The notes: generated by a model not told the origin, from the letters alone. A stretch of 64,000 bases of DNA from Akkermansiaceae bacterium (GCA_026461385.1 JAPJNB010000045.1:1-64000); one strand, 5' to 3'; shown: positions 31,501-40,516, counted from the first letter of the stretch. A program made the numbers and translations.

Positions 31501-32482
31501 AGGGGGGACGGGGGCGACGGTCGGGCAAGCGCAGCTAATCTATAGCAATGGCAGTCAGAGCACGAGCACCGTTTTCACTGAGACGATGGCTGCAACTGCT
31601 AGCTCTGGAACCGCAGGTTGGGATGGCAGCGGCGCAATCAACTCATGGACGGTTACCAATACCAGCGGTGGTGCTGGAAATGTCAAACAGACGCTCGCCG
31701 CCAATCATGGCACTGGCAATCCATGTGGCCTCGACATGAACAAAGGCTCGTCGAATGCCGCCGCAACCATGGTCACCACCACGAATCCCATCAACGCAAC
31801 GGGCACATCCGGTTACGTCGAATTCTGGACGGCAACCACCAATCTCACTGCTGGACTGGGATGGAATTTTCAGACTTCGACCGATGGAGTCAATTGGACA
31901 ACGCGTGTAACCGAACTTACTGGAAGCAATCATGCTTATGCCGCATGCCACTATGATCTGCTATCGGCTGAACGGGTGAGTACGCTTAAAATGCGCTTCC
32001 AGTTTATCGGAAATGGGACGGGTGGTCCGACGGGTCCGAGTGTGCAAATTGATGATCTGAAGGTGGTAACCACCACTGGATCTCCTCCGGTATCGATGCC
32101 GATGGTTGATGATGGGCTTCACGGCGACGGTGCTGCTGGCGACGGAGTTTACGGTGCGCTGATTCCCGTATTTCCTGCGGGTACGGCCTTGTCCTATAGC
32201 CTCACGATCACCGATAGCAACGGTGCGTCCGTATCGTCTACGACTCCCGGTGTGTATACGGTAAGCGCGATCACTCCGCCATCGAGTTTCGCTGCTAGTG
32301 CCACAAGAACGGGTAGTAATGTGATGCTTCAATGGCCCTCACAAGTCGGGATCAGCTATTCGGTTCAATGGTCGGCCGACCTCATTCGCTGGACCAACAT
32401 TCCTGTTGGGCAAACGAATACGTGGACGGACCTCGGGGTAATGAGTTCAGCTTCAAAACGTTTCTATCGTGTCATGCGGTGA
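28502..32482 (+). CDS. Large secreted YHYH-domain protein with two DUF1566-like repeats and C-terminal module shared with the 12736 ORF
   Basis: HCGLGDDYHYHIFPVHL, WGYHYHARG; GTITDNVTGLMWQKT...GGYSDWRLPTPSEA and GTITDTDTNLMWSQA...AGYSDWRLPNVKELQSLVD; IFADNYFELYVNGSLVAVDPVPY. Confidence 0.85.
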   Translation: MSHLLRVLIISAAACKCCFAQGTVAPAGNGALMAASFAPFKPKVRYYWDSNYFYEESDSIPDRTRQPNLMVGITSWQQQVPLPASYFGGTTNSAGSGSSGYLQPNFWRIPLVPVAAASPITLTGNFLRGAVALGADGVPIFNPRNNTGKFSQEIGELDAYGGHCGLGDDYHYHIFPVHLIPVLGNAKPIAWGLDGYPVYGYVEPDGSTMQALDSDGGHTHGSWGYHYHARGTQNAVTKTWTPSSPYMMNSMHGTVVNFDSQIDPQPSASGLRGSGTGGYTASPVAGATITAFKNPVALTLSGGHLVENANGVASDDNWLMRYTANSTTYDICWQLNRSVNPKTMTITWRHPTSGTTTTTYANSGNRITAYSMAASTMVKLPDTGQILPATTMVGEDSDYTMNAPSFTDNNNGTITDNVTGLMWQKTDNGECTWENAVTNAASITTGGYSDWRLPTPSEAFSILNHQLNPALNSVYFTNNAGGSPAYWWTSDIFGSSTTNVWCTNSGGGLGPKPKSETLSAGGTYRYHARYVRGTKPNNGHNYINNGDGTITDTDTNLMWSQAPSTSLSWSAGVAYAEGLTLAGYSDWRLPNVKELQSLVDITRATATGSTTSACINRTLFPAATATGYWSSTSVKSGTFTEAWLVEFGVNTSSNPPRNAQGIVSYEPYSSGYPVFAVRSLSASSVSQGRAITTITNLLPTGQRVSGVGSITATDGTVWTVPAATQFTTGVKAVDLYNEVTGVTPASIGGAASAISNAPTVVVDADGEVVTGYIFADNYFELYVNGSLVAVDPVPYTPFNSCVVKFKAKRPISYAFKLVDWEENLGLGTELNGGNAYYPGDGGLMASFSDGTVTNGSWKAQSFNIAPLDSPSVVTELSNGTHDSSAATTHNLTETAYALHYAVPSDWYSKTYNDSGWPNATTYTEAAVGVNNKPAYTNFPAQFSNSGAQFIWSSNLVLDNEVIVRYTGPSAVVLPPSISEVLTRPNTPTYLDSVYVTAKLQGGTGATVGQAQLIYSNGSQSTSTVFTETMAATASSGTAGWDGSGAINSWTVTNTSGGAGNVKQTLAANHGTGNPCGLDMNKGSSNAAATMVTTTNPINATGTSGYVEFWTATTNLTAGLGWNFQTSTDGVNWTTRVTELTGSNHAYAACHYDLLSAERVSTLKMRFQFIGNGTGGPTGPSVQIDDLKVVTTTGSPPVSMPMVDDGLHGDGAAGDGVYGALIPVFPAGTALSYSLTITDSNGASVSSTTPGVYTVSAITPPSSFAASATRTGSNVMLQWPSQVGISYSVQWSADLIRWTNIPVGQTNTWTDLGVMSSASKRFYRVMR

Positions 32483-32489
32483 TCTTGCG

Positions 32490-33644
32490 ATGCGAAGTTT
32501 TTTCAGGATTTTCGCGGTTTTTGGTTTCGTGTTGACCGCGCAGGGGCATCCGAATTTTCAGAACCCTCTTTCGGTTAGGTTTGAGCCATCGCTCGTGCGG
32601 GTGGTCGTTGGTGTCTCGGTCAAGGAGCTTTCCATCGCACAAGGTGTGGCAGTGGCGCCCGCCGATGGAGTTGGCCGCTTGGACACGGCGGCTATTCAGA
32701 GGGCCGCTGTGGAGCACCGCGAGTATGTGGTTAATCACCTCAAACTAACAGCCTCCAAGGTTCCACTGGTTGGCAAGGTCACGCGACTCATGTCGCCGCC
32801 ATTTTTTGTGGATCCAGCACAGACTTTCTATCAGTATGAAATCGAGTATCATCTGAATGGACCACCAGTAGCAGAAATCGAATTTTACCATGACATGCTC
32901 AAGGAGTGGCCATACGCCATCGGGACGTCATGGAACGTGAGCTACCTCATCCGGTTGCTGGATGAGGATGCCGCCAATCCGATGTCGTGGCTGCTTCGCA
33001 ATCAGCAACCATGCACGATTCCTACAGGGTGGAAACTCTCAGATCCGCCCAAGCCGATTGTAGTTGAGAGCAACCCTTCCCGAAATTTTCGTGAATATCT
33101 GTGGAATGGGATCAGCCATATTTTGAGGGGATATGATCACCTGCTTTTTGTGGCCGCTTTGGTCATCGGGTCGATTCGTTTTTGGGAGATGGTGAAGGTG
33201 ATCGGGGCCTTCACTCTGGCACACACTCTGACTCTAGCACTCAGTGTTTTCGGAATTTTTCGGTTACCAGCTTCCATAGTGGAGCCGATCATTGCTCTGA
33301 GCATTGTGCTTGTGGCGTTCGAAAATGTCATCTGGCCAAACCGTGCGCACTCGAAGGTTAGACTTGGGGTGGCCTTTGGCTTTGGCCTAATTCATGGACT
33401 TGGGTTCGCGGGAGGATTGATGACGGTGATGGCAGGCTTGCCACCGGTTGGGATCTGGGTGGCACTTGTTGCCTTCAGCCTCGGGGTAGAGGTTGGCCAT
33501 CAGGTGGTGGTGTTGCCATTGTTTGGCTTGTTGGTGATGAGTAATGGCCAACTGTCAAAGGCGCTTCACTCGCGAGTGCTGCGATTCGCGTCGGTCCTGA
33601 TCGCATGCTGCGGTGTCTATTACCTTTTCATTGCCCTGCGATGA
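32490..33644 (+). CDS. HupE/UreJ-like membrane protein
   Basis: HILRGYDHLLFVAALVIGS, FTLAHTLTLALSVFG, GFGLIHGLGFAGGL; multiple TM helices. Confidence 0.82.
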   Translation: MRSFFRIFAVFGFVLTAQGHPNFQNPLSVRFEPSLVRVVVGVSVKELSIAQGVAVAPADGVGRLDTAAIQRAAVEHREYVVNHLKLTASKVPLVGKVTRLMSPPFFVDPAQTFYQYEIEYHLNGPPVAEIEFYHDMLKEWPYAIGTSWNVSYLIRLLDEDAANPMSWLLRNQQPCTIPTGWKLSDPPKPIVVESNPSRNFREYLWNGISHILRGYDHLLFVAALVIGSIRFWEMVKVIGAFTLAHTLTLALSVFGIFRLPASIVEPIIALSIVLVAFENVIWPNRAHSKVRLGVAFGFGLIHGLGFAGGLMTVMAGLPPVGIWVALVAFSLGVEVGHQVVVLPLFGLLVMSNGQLSKALHSRVLRFASVLIACCGVYYLFIALR

Positions 33645-33870
33645 AGTTTTGGGTTCTTCTGTGTGGATTTTGATTGGGGGATTGAAGCCGATCGCCATGC
33701 CCTTCGCCGACGGGATGCTGAGTGAGCTGGTGTACCGTCTCTTGATCACCTCAGTGATCTTCATCTACTTGAGGTCAAGGAATCTCAAGCCAAAAGGCAA
33801 CTCTCGGCCATTGGAGGGGAAGTGACGCTGTAGTCGAGCGCGAGATCCTGCGGAGCGGCGTTTGAGGCCG

Positions 33871-34437
33871 CTATTTCCAGTCCACTGGGACTTCCGCGAT
33901 GCGGCCGCTTTTGTCATCGTATTTGAGCAAGCCATGTTGGACGGCATACTCGTGGACGCACTTGGTGACCTTCACGTCGAAGGCGCAGTATTCGGCGATT
34001 TTGCGGAGTGGGGCGAAGTCACCAGATTTTTTGTGTTCTTGCCACCAGCGGAGGGCATCGAGGCCGTCTGCCGTTTTTCCGGTGCCGAGGGTTGCCGAGG
34101 CCACGGAATCGAGTTTCAGGCGGAAACCTACGATTTTTTCCAACTCGAGCATCATGTCGAGATTGAGCGTTTGCTCGCTGAGCGTGTGGAAAACATACGG
34201 CTGCAAGACAGGGTAGTCGAACTGCAGGTGATTCCATCCGACGACGAGATCGGCCCGGACGAGTTCCTCGCCGAGCTTTTCCATCTCGCTTTCCTGGTAG
34301 ATCTCGTAGGTTCCGCGAGCGGTGCTGTAGGTCACCGCGACGGAGACTTGCATCTTGTCCTTGTGCGCGAAGCCGCCGACGTCGCCGAAGCTGCGTTGCG
34401 TTTCGAGGTCGAAGTAGACGATGTTTTTCTCAGCCAC
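33871..34437 (-). CDS. RNase H-like fold 3'-5' exonuclease (DEDD type)
   Basis: VYFDLETQ, DLVVGWNHLQFDYPVL, EYCAFDVKVTKCV. Confidence 0.75.
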   Translation of the reverse strand: MAEKNIVYFDLETQRSFGDVGGFAHKDKMQVSVAVTYSTARGTYEIYQESEMEKLGEELVRADLVVGWNHLQFDYPVLQPYVFHTLSEQTLNLDMMLELEKIVGFRLKLDSVASATLGTGKTADGLDALRWWQEHKKSGDFAPLRKIAEYCAFDVKVTKCVHEYAVQHGLLKYDDKSGRIAEVPVDWK

Positions 34438-34491
34438 GGGATTTGGATCGGTTCCGGGTGTGAGCCCGTTGAGGGCCTGAGTGGCGATCGG

Positions 34492-36333
34492 TTAGCCGCG
34501 TGAGCTGCGATCGTCGGTGCCTTTTTGAGCGCGCTTGCGGACGTTGGCGTCGAGGATTCGCTTGCGCAGGCGGATGTTGAGTGGGGTGGCTTCCACCAGC
34601 TCGTCGGCATCGATGTATTCGATGGCGCGTTCCAGTGAGAAGCGGAGTGCGGGCGTGAGCTTGGAGGTTTTGTCCTTGCCGGATGAGCGCATGTTGTCGA
34701 GGTGTTTTTCCTTGACCGGGTTGACTGGGAGGTCGCCGACGCGCGGGTTTTCACCCACGAGCATGCCGCCGTAAACCGCATCGCCGGGAGCGACGAACAG
34801 GGTGCCGCGGTCTTCCAGCATTTGCAGTGAGTAAGGGGTGGCGGTGCCGGAATCCATCGAAACGAGCGTGCCGGTCGTGCGGTTTTGGATTTCGCCAGCG
34901 TGCGGGCCGTATTCCTTGAACAAGTGGCTCATGATGCCGTGGCCGGAGGTGAGGTTCACGAGTTCGGTTTCGAAGCCAATGAGACCACGAGTCGGGATGC
35001 TGGCTTGAATGAAGACGCGGCCGCTGGCTTCGGTGTCCATGTGTTCCATGAGGCCCTTGCGGTTCATGAGAATCTTGAGGATCCCTTGGGTGTAGTCGCC
35101 TGGGGCTTCGACGTAGAGTGTCTCGAAAGGCTCGAGCAGTTTGCCATGGTCATCGCGGCGGAAGATCACGACTGGACGGGAAACGAGCACTTCGAATCCT
35201 TCGCGGCGCATTTGTTCGACGAGGACGGCGATTTGCATGGCTCCACGGGCGGAGACGTTGAAGAGGCCTGCGGTGTCGGTATCTTCCACGGTGATGGAGA
35301 TGTTGGTCTTCAGCTCGCGCATCAGACGGTCGCGAATGGCGCGGGTGGTGACGTGCTTGCCTTCCTTGCCGGCGAGTGGGCCGTCGTTGATGGAGAACTG
35401 CATCGAAACCGTGGGAGGATCGATGGCGACGAAGGGAAGTGGCTCGATGCTGCCGTCACCGGCGATGGTCTCGCCGATTTGGACGTTTTCAATGCCTGCT
35501 GCGATTCCGACGATGCCGCCTGCGCCGCAACCTTCGGAGTCCGTGGTCGCGAGACCCGAGTAGGTGAAGGTTTTGAGGACTTTCGACTGGGTTTTGGTGC
35601 CGTCGCCGCGGAGAAGGAAAACGGTATCGCCTTTTTTGACATTGCCGCCGAGGACCTTGCCGATGGCGACACGACCGACGTATTCGTCCCACTCGATGTT
35701 TGAAACGAGCATCAGGAATGGTGCATCGGGGTCCGCCTTGGGAGCGGGGATGTGTTCGACGATTTGTTTGAGGAGCGGGATGCAGTCCTTGCGCTCGTCG
35801 TCCGGGCTGTCCATGAAATAGCCGTCACGGGCGGAGCCGTAGGAGAATGGGGCGTTGAACTGGTCTTCATCGGCATCGAGGTCGAGGAAGAGTTCGAGCA
35901 CTTGGTCGCGGACTTTCGCGGGATCGGAGAGCGGGCGGTCGATCTTATTGATGACCACGATCGGCTTGAGGCCTTCTTGCATCGCCTTGCGGAGCACGAA
36001 GCGGGTTTGCGCTTGAGGGCCACCGGAAGCGTCGACCACGAGGATGACGCCATCGACCATTTTCATGACGCGTTCCACTTCGGCGCCGAAGTCGGCGTGG
36101 CCTGGGGTGTCGACGATGTTGATCGTGTAGCCGTTCCAGAGAATGGAAGTATTTTTCGCCTTGATGGTGATGCCCTTTTCGCGCTCGAGGTCCATGGAGT
36201 CCATGGCGCGCTCGGTGGTGGCTTGGTTTTCACGGTAGGTGCCGCCGGCTTGGAGAAGCTGGTCAACCAGTGTGGTTTTCCCATGGTCAACGTGGGCAAT
36301 GATGGCGAGATTTCGAATTTTCAGATCAGACAT
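34492..36333 (-). CDS. typA: Ribosome-associated GTPase TypA/BipA
   Basis: [53 protein letters not shown]-terminal TypA region. Confidence 0.97.
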   Translation of the reverse strand: MSDLKIRNLAIIAHVDHGKTTLVDQLLQAGGTYRENQATTERAMDSMDLEREKGITIKAKNTSILWNGYTINIVDTPGHADFGAEVERVMKMVDGVILVVDASGGPQAQTRFVLRKAMQEGLKPIVVINKIDRPLSDPAKVRDQVLELFLDLDADEDQFNAPFSYGSARDGYFMDSPDDERKDCIPLLKQIVEHIPAPKADPDAPFLMLVSNIEWDEYVGRVAIGKVLGGNVKKGDTVFLLRGDGTKTQSKVLKTFTYSGLATTDSEGCGAGGIVGIAAGIENVQIGETIAGDGSIEPLPFVAIDPPTVSMQFSINDGPLAGKEGKHVTTRAIRDRLMRELKTNISITVEDTDTAGLFNVSARGAMQIAVLVEQMRREGFEVLVSRPVVIFRRDDHGKLLEPFETLYVEAPGDYTQGILKILMNRKGLMEHMDTEASGRVFIQASIPTRGLIGFETELVNLTSGHGIMSHLFKEYGPHAGEIQNRTTGTLVSMDSGTATPYSLQMLEDRGTLFVAPGDAVYGGMLVGENPRVGDLPVNPVKEKHLDNMRSSGKDKTSKLTPALRFSLERAIEYIDADELVEATPLNIRLRKRILDANVRKRAQKGTDDRSSRG

Positions 36334-36577
36334 GACAATGGGATAAAGGTGAACCTCCGTGAGAAGGGGGCGCGGCTATGAACGGTTTTGGCCGTCATGG
36401 CAAGGCGGGATTGGGTGAAATGCCGATTGAAATGGCGGAATTTCGCGAATTCAAGGAATTTTCGGCGATTTGGCGTGTGCGGGGCACCGAGTTTCGGGCT
36501 CCTGGCGACGAATGCCGCAAAGTTCTTTCCTTGTGGGGTGGGCGGCTTCAGCATCTGCCGTCCTAACCGAATTTCAC

Positions 36578-37441
36578 ATGACTTTTTCACGAATTCTTAC
36601 CCACCCAGGTGGCTCGCACAAAGATGAGTTTTTGGCTTGCTGCCTTTTGCTGGCCGGAAATTCGGTCGCGGTCTTCCGGCGTGAGCCGACGGCGGAGGAT
36701 CTTGCGGACCGTAGCACCGCGGTGGTGGACGTCGGCCATGAGCACGTGCCCGAGCGGGGGAACTTCGACCACCATCAATTTCCGAAGGACCATCCGCCGA
36801 CGTGTGCGCTGAGTCTTGTGTTGCAGTATCTTGGGGTCTATGAGGATGCTCGGAAATATTGTGAATGGTTGGAGCCGGCCGAGTGGTTCGACACGAGGGG
36901 GCCGATCGAAACGGCACGTTGGCTGGGTGTGGCGCGGGAAACCTTGTTCAAGCTCCACTCGCCGATCGATACCACGTTGTTGCGGCGTTTCGCAGCGGTG
37001 AGCGAATTGCAGCCGGGCGAGCCGCTGTGGGAGGTGATGCGCTGGATCGGAGCGGATCTCTTGGACTACTTGAAAAACCTCCGTGAGCGGATGGATTTCA
37101 TCGCGAGTGTGGCGGAGTTTTGGGAAATCGAGACGCCGAAGGGATCGTTTAACGTTTTGTTCATGCCGCGCACTGAGCCACTGCCGGACGAGCCATCGGC
37201 GGGTTTGCCGCGATTCATCGATTCGAGTCCGGCGGCCGCCGGGGTGGTCGGGATGGTTTACCCAGACCGCCGGGGAGGGGGGTACGGGCTTTCTCGTCAC
37301 CAAGATGATCCGGGCTTGGATTTCACGCGGATCGAGGCCTGCGATGATGTTCATTTTGCTCACGCCCGCGGGTTTGTGGCAAAGACCTCAGCGACCGATC
37401 CGCAGCGGCTGCGGGAATTGCTGGCTCAGGCGTGGGTTTGA
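36578..37441 (+). CDS. MYG1-family (UPF0160) predicted metal-dependent hydrolase
   Basis: ILTHPGGSHKDEFLACCLLL, VVDVGHEHVPERGNFDHHQFPKD, RGGGYGLSRHQDDPGLDF. Confidence 0.82.
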   Translation: MTFSRILTHPGGSHKDEFLACCLLLAGNSVAVFRREPTAEDLADRSTAVVDVGHEHVPERGNFDHHQFPKDHPPTCALSLVLQYLGVYEDARKYCEWLEPAEWFDTRGPIETARWLGVARETLFKLHSPIDTTLLRRFAAVSELQPGEPLWEVMRWIGADLLDYLKNLRERMDFIASVAEFWEIETPKGSFNVLFMPRTEPLPDEPSAGLPRFIDSSPAAAGVVGMVYPDRRGGGYGLSRHQDDPGLDFTRIEACDDVHFAHARGFVAKTSATDPQRLRELLAQAWV

Positions 37442-37481
37442 GAGGGTACTTTGTTTGATTTCATGAAAAACAAGCCCTTGC

Positions 37482-37525
37482 GCCGAATCCGGAACCGTGG
37501 GACTCGTAGCGAGTGCTGATTCGGC
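37482..37525 (+). other. Nested inverted repeat in leader of 37549 CDS
   Basis: GCCGAATC (37482-37489)/GATTCGGC (37518-37525) enclosing ACTCG-TAG-CGAGT (37502-37514). Confidence 0.55.
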
Positions 37526-37548
37526 ACGATCCTTTTGATTCCATTCTC

Positions 37549-38367
37549 ATGCGCGAAACCCTCATTGTCATCGGCCTCATGGTTTTAGCCATGGCGCTGC
37601 GCTCGGCGCGGATGGGATTCTTGCGGAAATTGGGCGCGCTGACGTTTTTAGTGGCGAGCTTTTGCCTCTTTTATTTTCTAACAGAAAAATTTGTTGGTGG
37701 AGTGTTTGGAGTGCTCATGTGGTTATTTTTGCCGTGGGTTGAGTTATTGACCCGCATTCGGCGGATGCGTTTGCCGCTCAACAATCGGTTGCGGCACCGT
37801 GAGGTTCCGAATCCTTCATTTTTCCCCAATGCGAGCGAGTCCGCTGCGGCGATGGAAGAGGCGGGATTTGAGCATGTTTCGGATTGCGGATGGGAGTGGG
37901 CTGGGATGCAGCAATTCTTCCGGTTGTTCTGGCATCCGGAAGAGCGAGCCGTTGCGGCGGTGTGTCTTTGCGAGCAGAGCGACGTGGCCTTTGCGTTTGT
38001 TTCGATCACCTCGTACGACGACGATGGATGCACTTGGCGCACGACGAATTTCCCGTTTGCGCCCACGCTTCAATGCTCACCCAATGTCCAGTGGAACCAC
38101 GTTCCCTGCGATAAAAGTTGTTTTCACGAAATTCTAACAGATCACCGCAAATACTTAAGCCGCTTGCGTATTCCAATCGGTCACTTGAGGATGCCAGATC
38201 CCGAGGAGATTGAGGATGCGATCGAGCTAGAAATGCGCAAACAGGTTGAGCACAATCTAGCGGCAGGGATCATCCGGTTGACGGGCGATGGCCATTTTCA
38301 ATACTCCACGCGCGGCCTCATTTTCCTGTGGGGCCAATTCATCAAGGACATGGTCCGGCTTTGTTAG
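37549..38367 (+). CDS. Membrane-anchored hypothetical protein
   Basis: Continuous ORF with N-terminal TM helices (MRETLIVIGLMVLAMALRSARMGFLRKLGALTFLVASFCLFYFL); ATG at 37549 preferred over track start 37513. Confidence 0.65.
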   Translation: MRETLIVIGLMVLAMALRSARMGFLRKLGALTFLVASFCLFYFLTEKFVGGVFGVLMWLFLPWVELLTRIRRMRLPLNNRLRHREVPNPSFFPNASESAAAMEEAGFEHVSDCGWEWAGMQQFFRLFWHPEERAVAAVCLCEQSDVAFAFVSITSYDDDGCTWRTTNFPFAPTLQCSPNVQWNHVPCDKSCFHEILTDHRKYLSRLRIPIGHLRMPDPEEIEDAIELEMRKQVEHNLAAGIIRLTGDGHFQYSTRGLIFLWGQFIKDMVRLC

Positions 38368-39248
38368 GCTGTTAGAAATCCAGCGGCGATTGAGCCGCCG
38401 ATGATCAGGCCGAGGGCGATGCGGTACCATCCGAAGACCGAGAGGCTGTGGTTTTGTAGATAGGATACGAGCCATTTCACCGCAAGCGCGGCAGACAGAG
38501 CGGCGGCCACGCTACCGGCGAGCAGCGGCATCATTCCGTACTCATGGAGCATCAGCTTCATTCCGCCGAACACCGTGTCGTAGGCGGGGTCGAGTCCTTG
38601 CACCTTACCGATCGCATCCTTGGCGGTGGCGGCGGTGAGTGTCAGGACTCCAAGCAGGAATGAATACTCCACGGCGGCTTGAATCGAGAGGCCCACGAGA
38701 ACGCCACCGCAGATCGTCATGAGGCTGCGACTGGTCCCCGGGCACATCGCCACGCATTGAAGCAGCCCGATCACGAGGGCGAGTTGCCACGTGAGGTCGG
38801 TGAGTTCCTTTTTTCCGGTGCTTGCTAGGTGGTTTTTTCTCCAGCGAGTCACCATGAGGATCGCGATGCCGCCGATCACCCAAGCCGCGATCACGGGCCA
38901 GATGCCGAAGAGGTGGGCTTTGATCCAATGGCTGAGCAGCACGCCGATGCCTGCCGCAGGGAGAAAGCCTGCGATGAGCGTGATGCCGATTTGCAATCCT
39001 TCGCGGTCCATGCCGAGCATGCCGCGCATCACTTGGGCGACCCGCTTCGCATATAGCCCGACGACCGCTAGGATCGCGCCGCCTTGGATGCAGACTGCAA
39101 AGGCATCAGCCGCTTCTTTGGAGGTAGCGCCTTGAGTGCCGATCCCCATCAAGCGTTGGGCGACGATCAGGTGGCCCGTTGAGCTGACGGGAAGGTATTC
39201 AGTGATTCCTTCGATCACGCCGAGGATGATGGCTTGCCAAGAGTGCAT
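38364..39248 (-). CDS. uppP: Undecaprenyl-diphosphatase
   Basis: MHSWQAIILGVIEGITEYLPVSSTGHLIVAQRL and PGTSRSLMTICGG (BacA/UppP motifs). Confidence 0.95.
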   Translation of the reverse strand: MHSWQAIILGVIEGITEYLPVSSTGHLIVAQRLMGIGTQGATSKEAADAFAVCIQGGAILAVVGLYAKRVAQVMRGMLGMDREGLQIGITLIAGFLPAAGIGVLLSHWIKAHLFGIWPVIAAWVIGGIAILMVTRWRKNHLASTGKKELTDLTWQLALVIGLLQCVAMCPGTSRSLMTICGGVLVGLSIQAAVEYSFLLGVLTLTAATAKDAIGKVQGLDPAYDTVFGGMKLMLHEYGMMPLLAGSVAAALSAALAVKWLVSYLQNHSLSVFGWYRIALGLIIGGSIAAGFLTA

Positions 39249-39580
39249 GGTGGTGAAGGGGAGGTTGTGGAAATCAAGCGAGGCGCGCAAGGCATTTGCG
39301 GTGTGGAAACCGGCAGGTGCGGACCGTGGCGATGGAGGTCTAGAAGGAAAAAAGGAGAATTTGCTCAAAAAATCGACTTCTAAGTACACTTTGAATCTCG
39401 TTTTTCAAAAAATGCGCGAAAATTGGTCGTTTTTCTGCAAAAGTGCCCAAAGTTTTTAAAAAGTCCTTGCATCTTTTGAGGCCAGCTCGGTGAAAATTCG
39501 GGTCTTAATCCAACACAACTCGTTGATCTTTATTTACTTAACGATTTATTAAAAATAACCTAATTTGATCTTGATGTTTT

Positions 39581-39600
39581 GGTGTACTCCGGTGTACTTT
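39581..39600. promoter_or_regulatory. Two direct GGTGTACT repeats at 10-bp spacing; candidate MraZ operator
   Basis: GGTGTACTCC GGTGTACTTT directly upstream of mraZ; a related AAGTACAC at 39382-39389. Confidence 0.4.
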
Positions 39601-39654
39601 CTGGCACCGAGCGATCGGTTGATCTTTCCTGTGAGCGCCTCCAACCAGAGTTAC

Positions 39655-40083
39655 ATGGGCTACACGCCCTACAAAATGGACCCGAAATTCCGGGTTTCCA
39701 TTCCGACGGCTTGGCGTCCGGTCGCGGGAGAAGTCCTGTATTTGCTTTCCTCGCGGACGCACGACCTGCCGGTGATCAAGGTGTTGAGCCAGAAGGCGTT
39801 CGATGAGCGCGTCGAGACGGTCAAGTCGAGTGATCTGACGCCGGCCAAGAAGACGGCCATGTTGGGTCGTTTATCGATGCTTTGCCGCACCGCAAGTGTG
39901 AATGACCAAGGCAAATTGTTGGTTCCCAAGGACTTGAGTGAGGGAGCCGGAATTGTTGCGGAGGCCGAGGTGGTATTGGCGGGCCGGGGATTGCATTTCG
40001 AGGTCTGGAGCAAGGCCAACCACTTCCGTGTTCTGGAAATCGAGATGGCGACTGACGAGGCGGACGACCTCGGAATTTTATAA
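39655..40083 (+). CDS. mraZ: Transcriptional regulator MraZ
   Basis: MGYTPYKMDPKFRVSIPTAWR..., SVNDQGKLLVPKDLSEGAGI; first gene of dcw cluster. In-frame GTG at 39631 is an alternative start. Confidence 0.88.
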   Translation: MGYTPYKMDPKFRVSIPTAWRPVAGEVLYLLSSRTHDLPVIKVLSQKAFDERVETVKSSDLTPAKKTAMLGRLSMLCRTASVNDQGKLLVPKDLSEGAGIVAEAEVVLAGRGLHFEVWSKANHFRVLEIEMATDEADDLGIL

Positions 40084-40217
40084 ATTGAAGCTCCACGAAG
40101 CCGATTTTTCTCAATGCACGCGACCCTAACCCAACTTACGCAAGAAACCGGATGTCCATCCGCAGTTTCGGTCGTGGCTGCACGGGTGTTCGGGGGGGCG
40201 TGTTTTTTATTTTCCAT

Positions 40218-40516
40218 TGCATTTGCGCGCTCGGGACAGCACGCGGGTGCATGGATCCAAACGGATGCTCGCATCGCACCTGGCTGGTTGTCGGTGCGAC
40301 ATTCGTTGATTTTCATGGTTGAGCGCGCAGGGTCTCTCGGGACAGAGCGTTGCGCGCGATTTGGAGCGGGGGTCCGTGCCGTTGCCGGCTGGTTGACGGC
40401 GCGGACCTCGCAAATTTTTTTCACAAGGCAAGATGCCGAGCTCGGGACAGCTCGGTCGTTTGCCGCTCAAACGGACGGCTGCGCTGCTTCTGGCTGGTTG
40501 TCAGCGCAGGCGTCCG
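40218..40516 (+). ncRNA. Candidate cis-regulatory RNA: three tandem ~105-nt units, each with two hairpins with conserved loops
   Basis: CTCGGGACAG starts at 40230, 40336, 40441; GGCTGGTTG at 40282, 40387, 40492 (exactly 105 apart); stems vary with compensatory pairing. Confidence 0.6.

Noticed and set aside
33613-33825. 70-aa ORF downstream of the HupE-like gene
   Set aside because: Overlaps the HupE end and has no independent coding support.
33862-34503. 213-aa + ORF opposite the exonuclease gene
   Set aside because: Minus strand encodes a recognisable DEDD exonuclease; the + ORF is antisense noise.
34885-35703. 272-aa + strand ORF opposite typA
   Set aside because: Antisense shadow ORF of a highly conserved gene in GC-rich DNA; no recognisable domain.
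40230-40516. Interpretation of the 105-bp units as a CRISPR-like array
   Set aside because: Only three units, repeats diverge except in loops, no cas genes.
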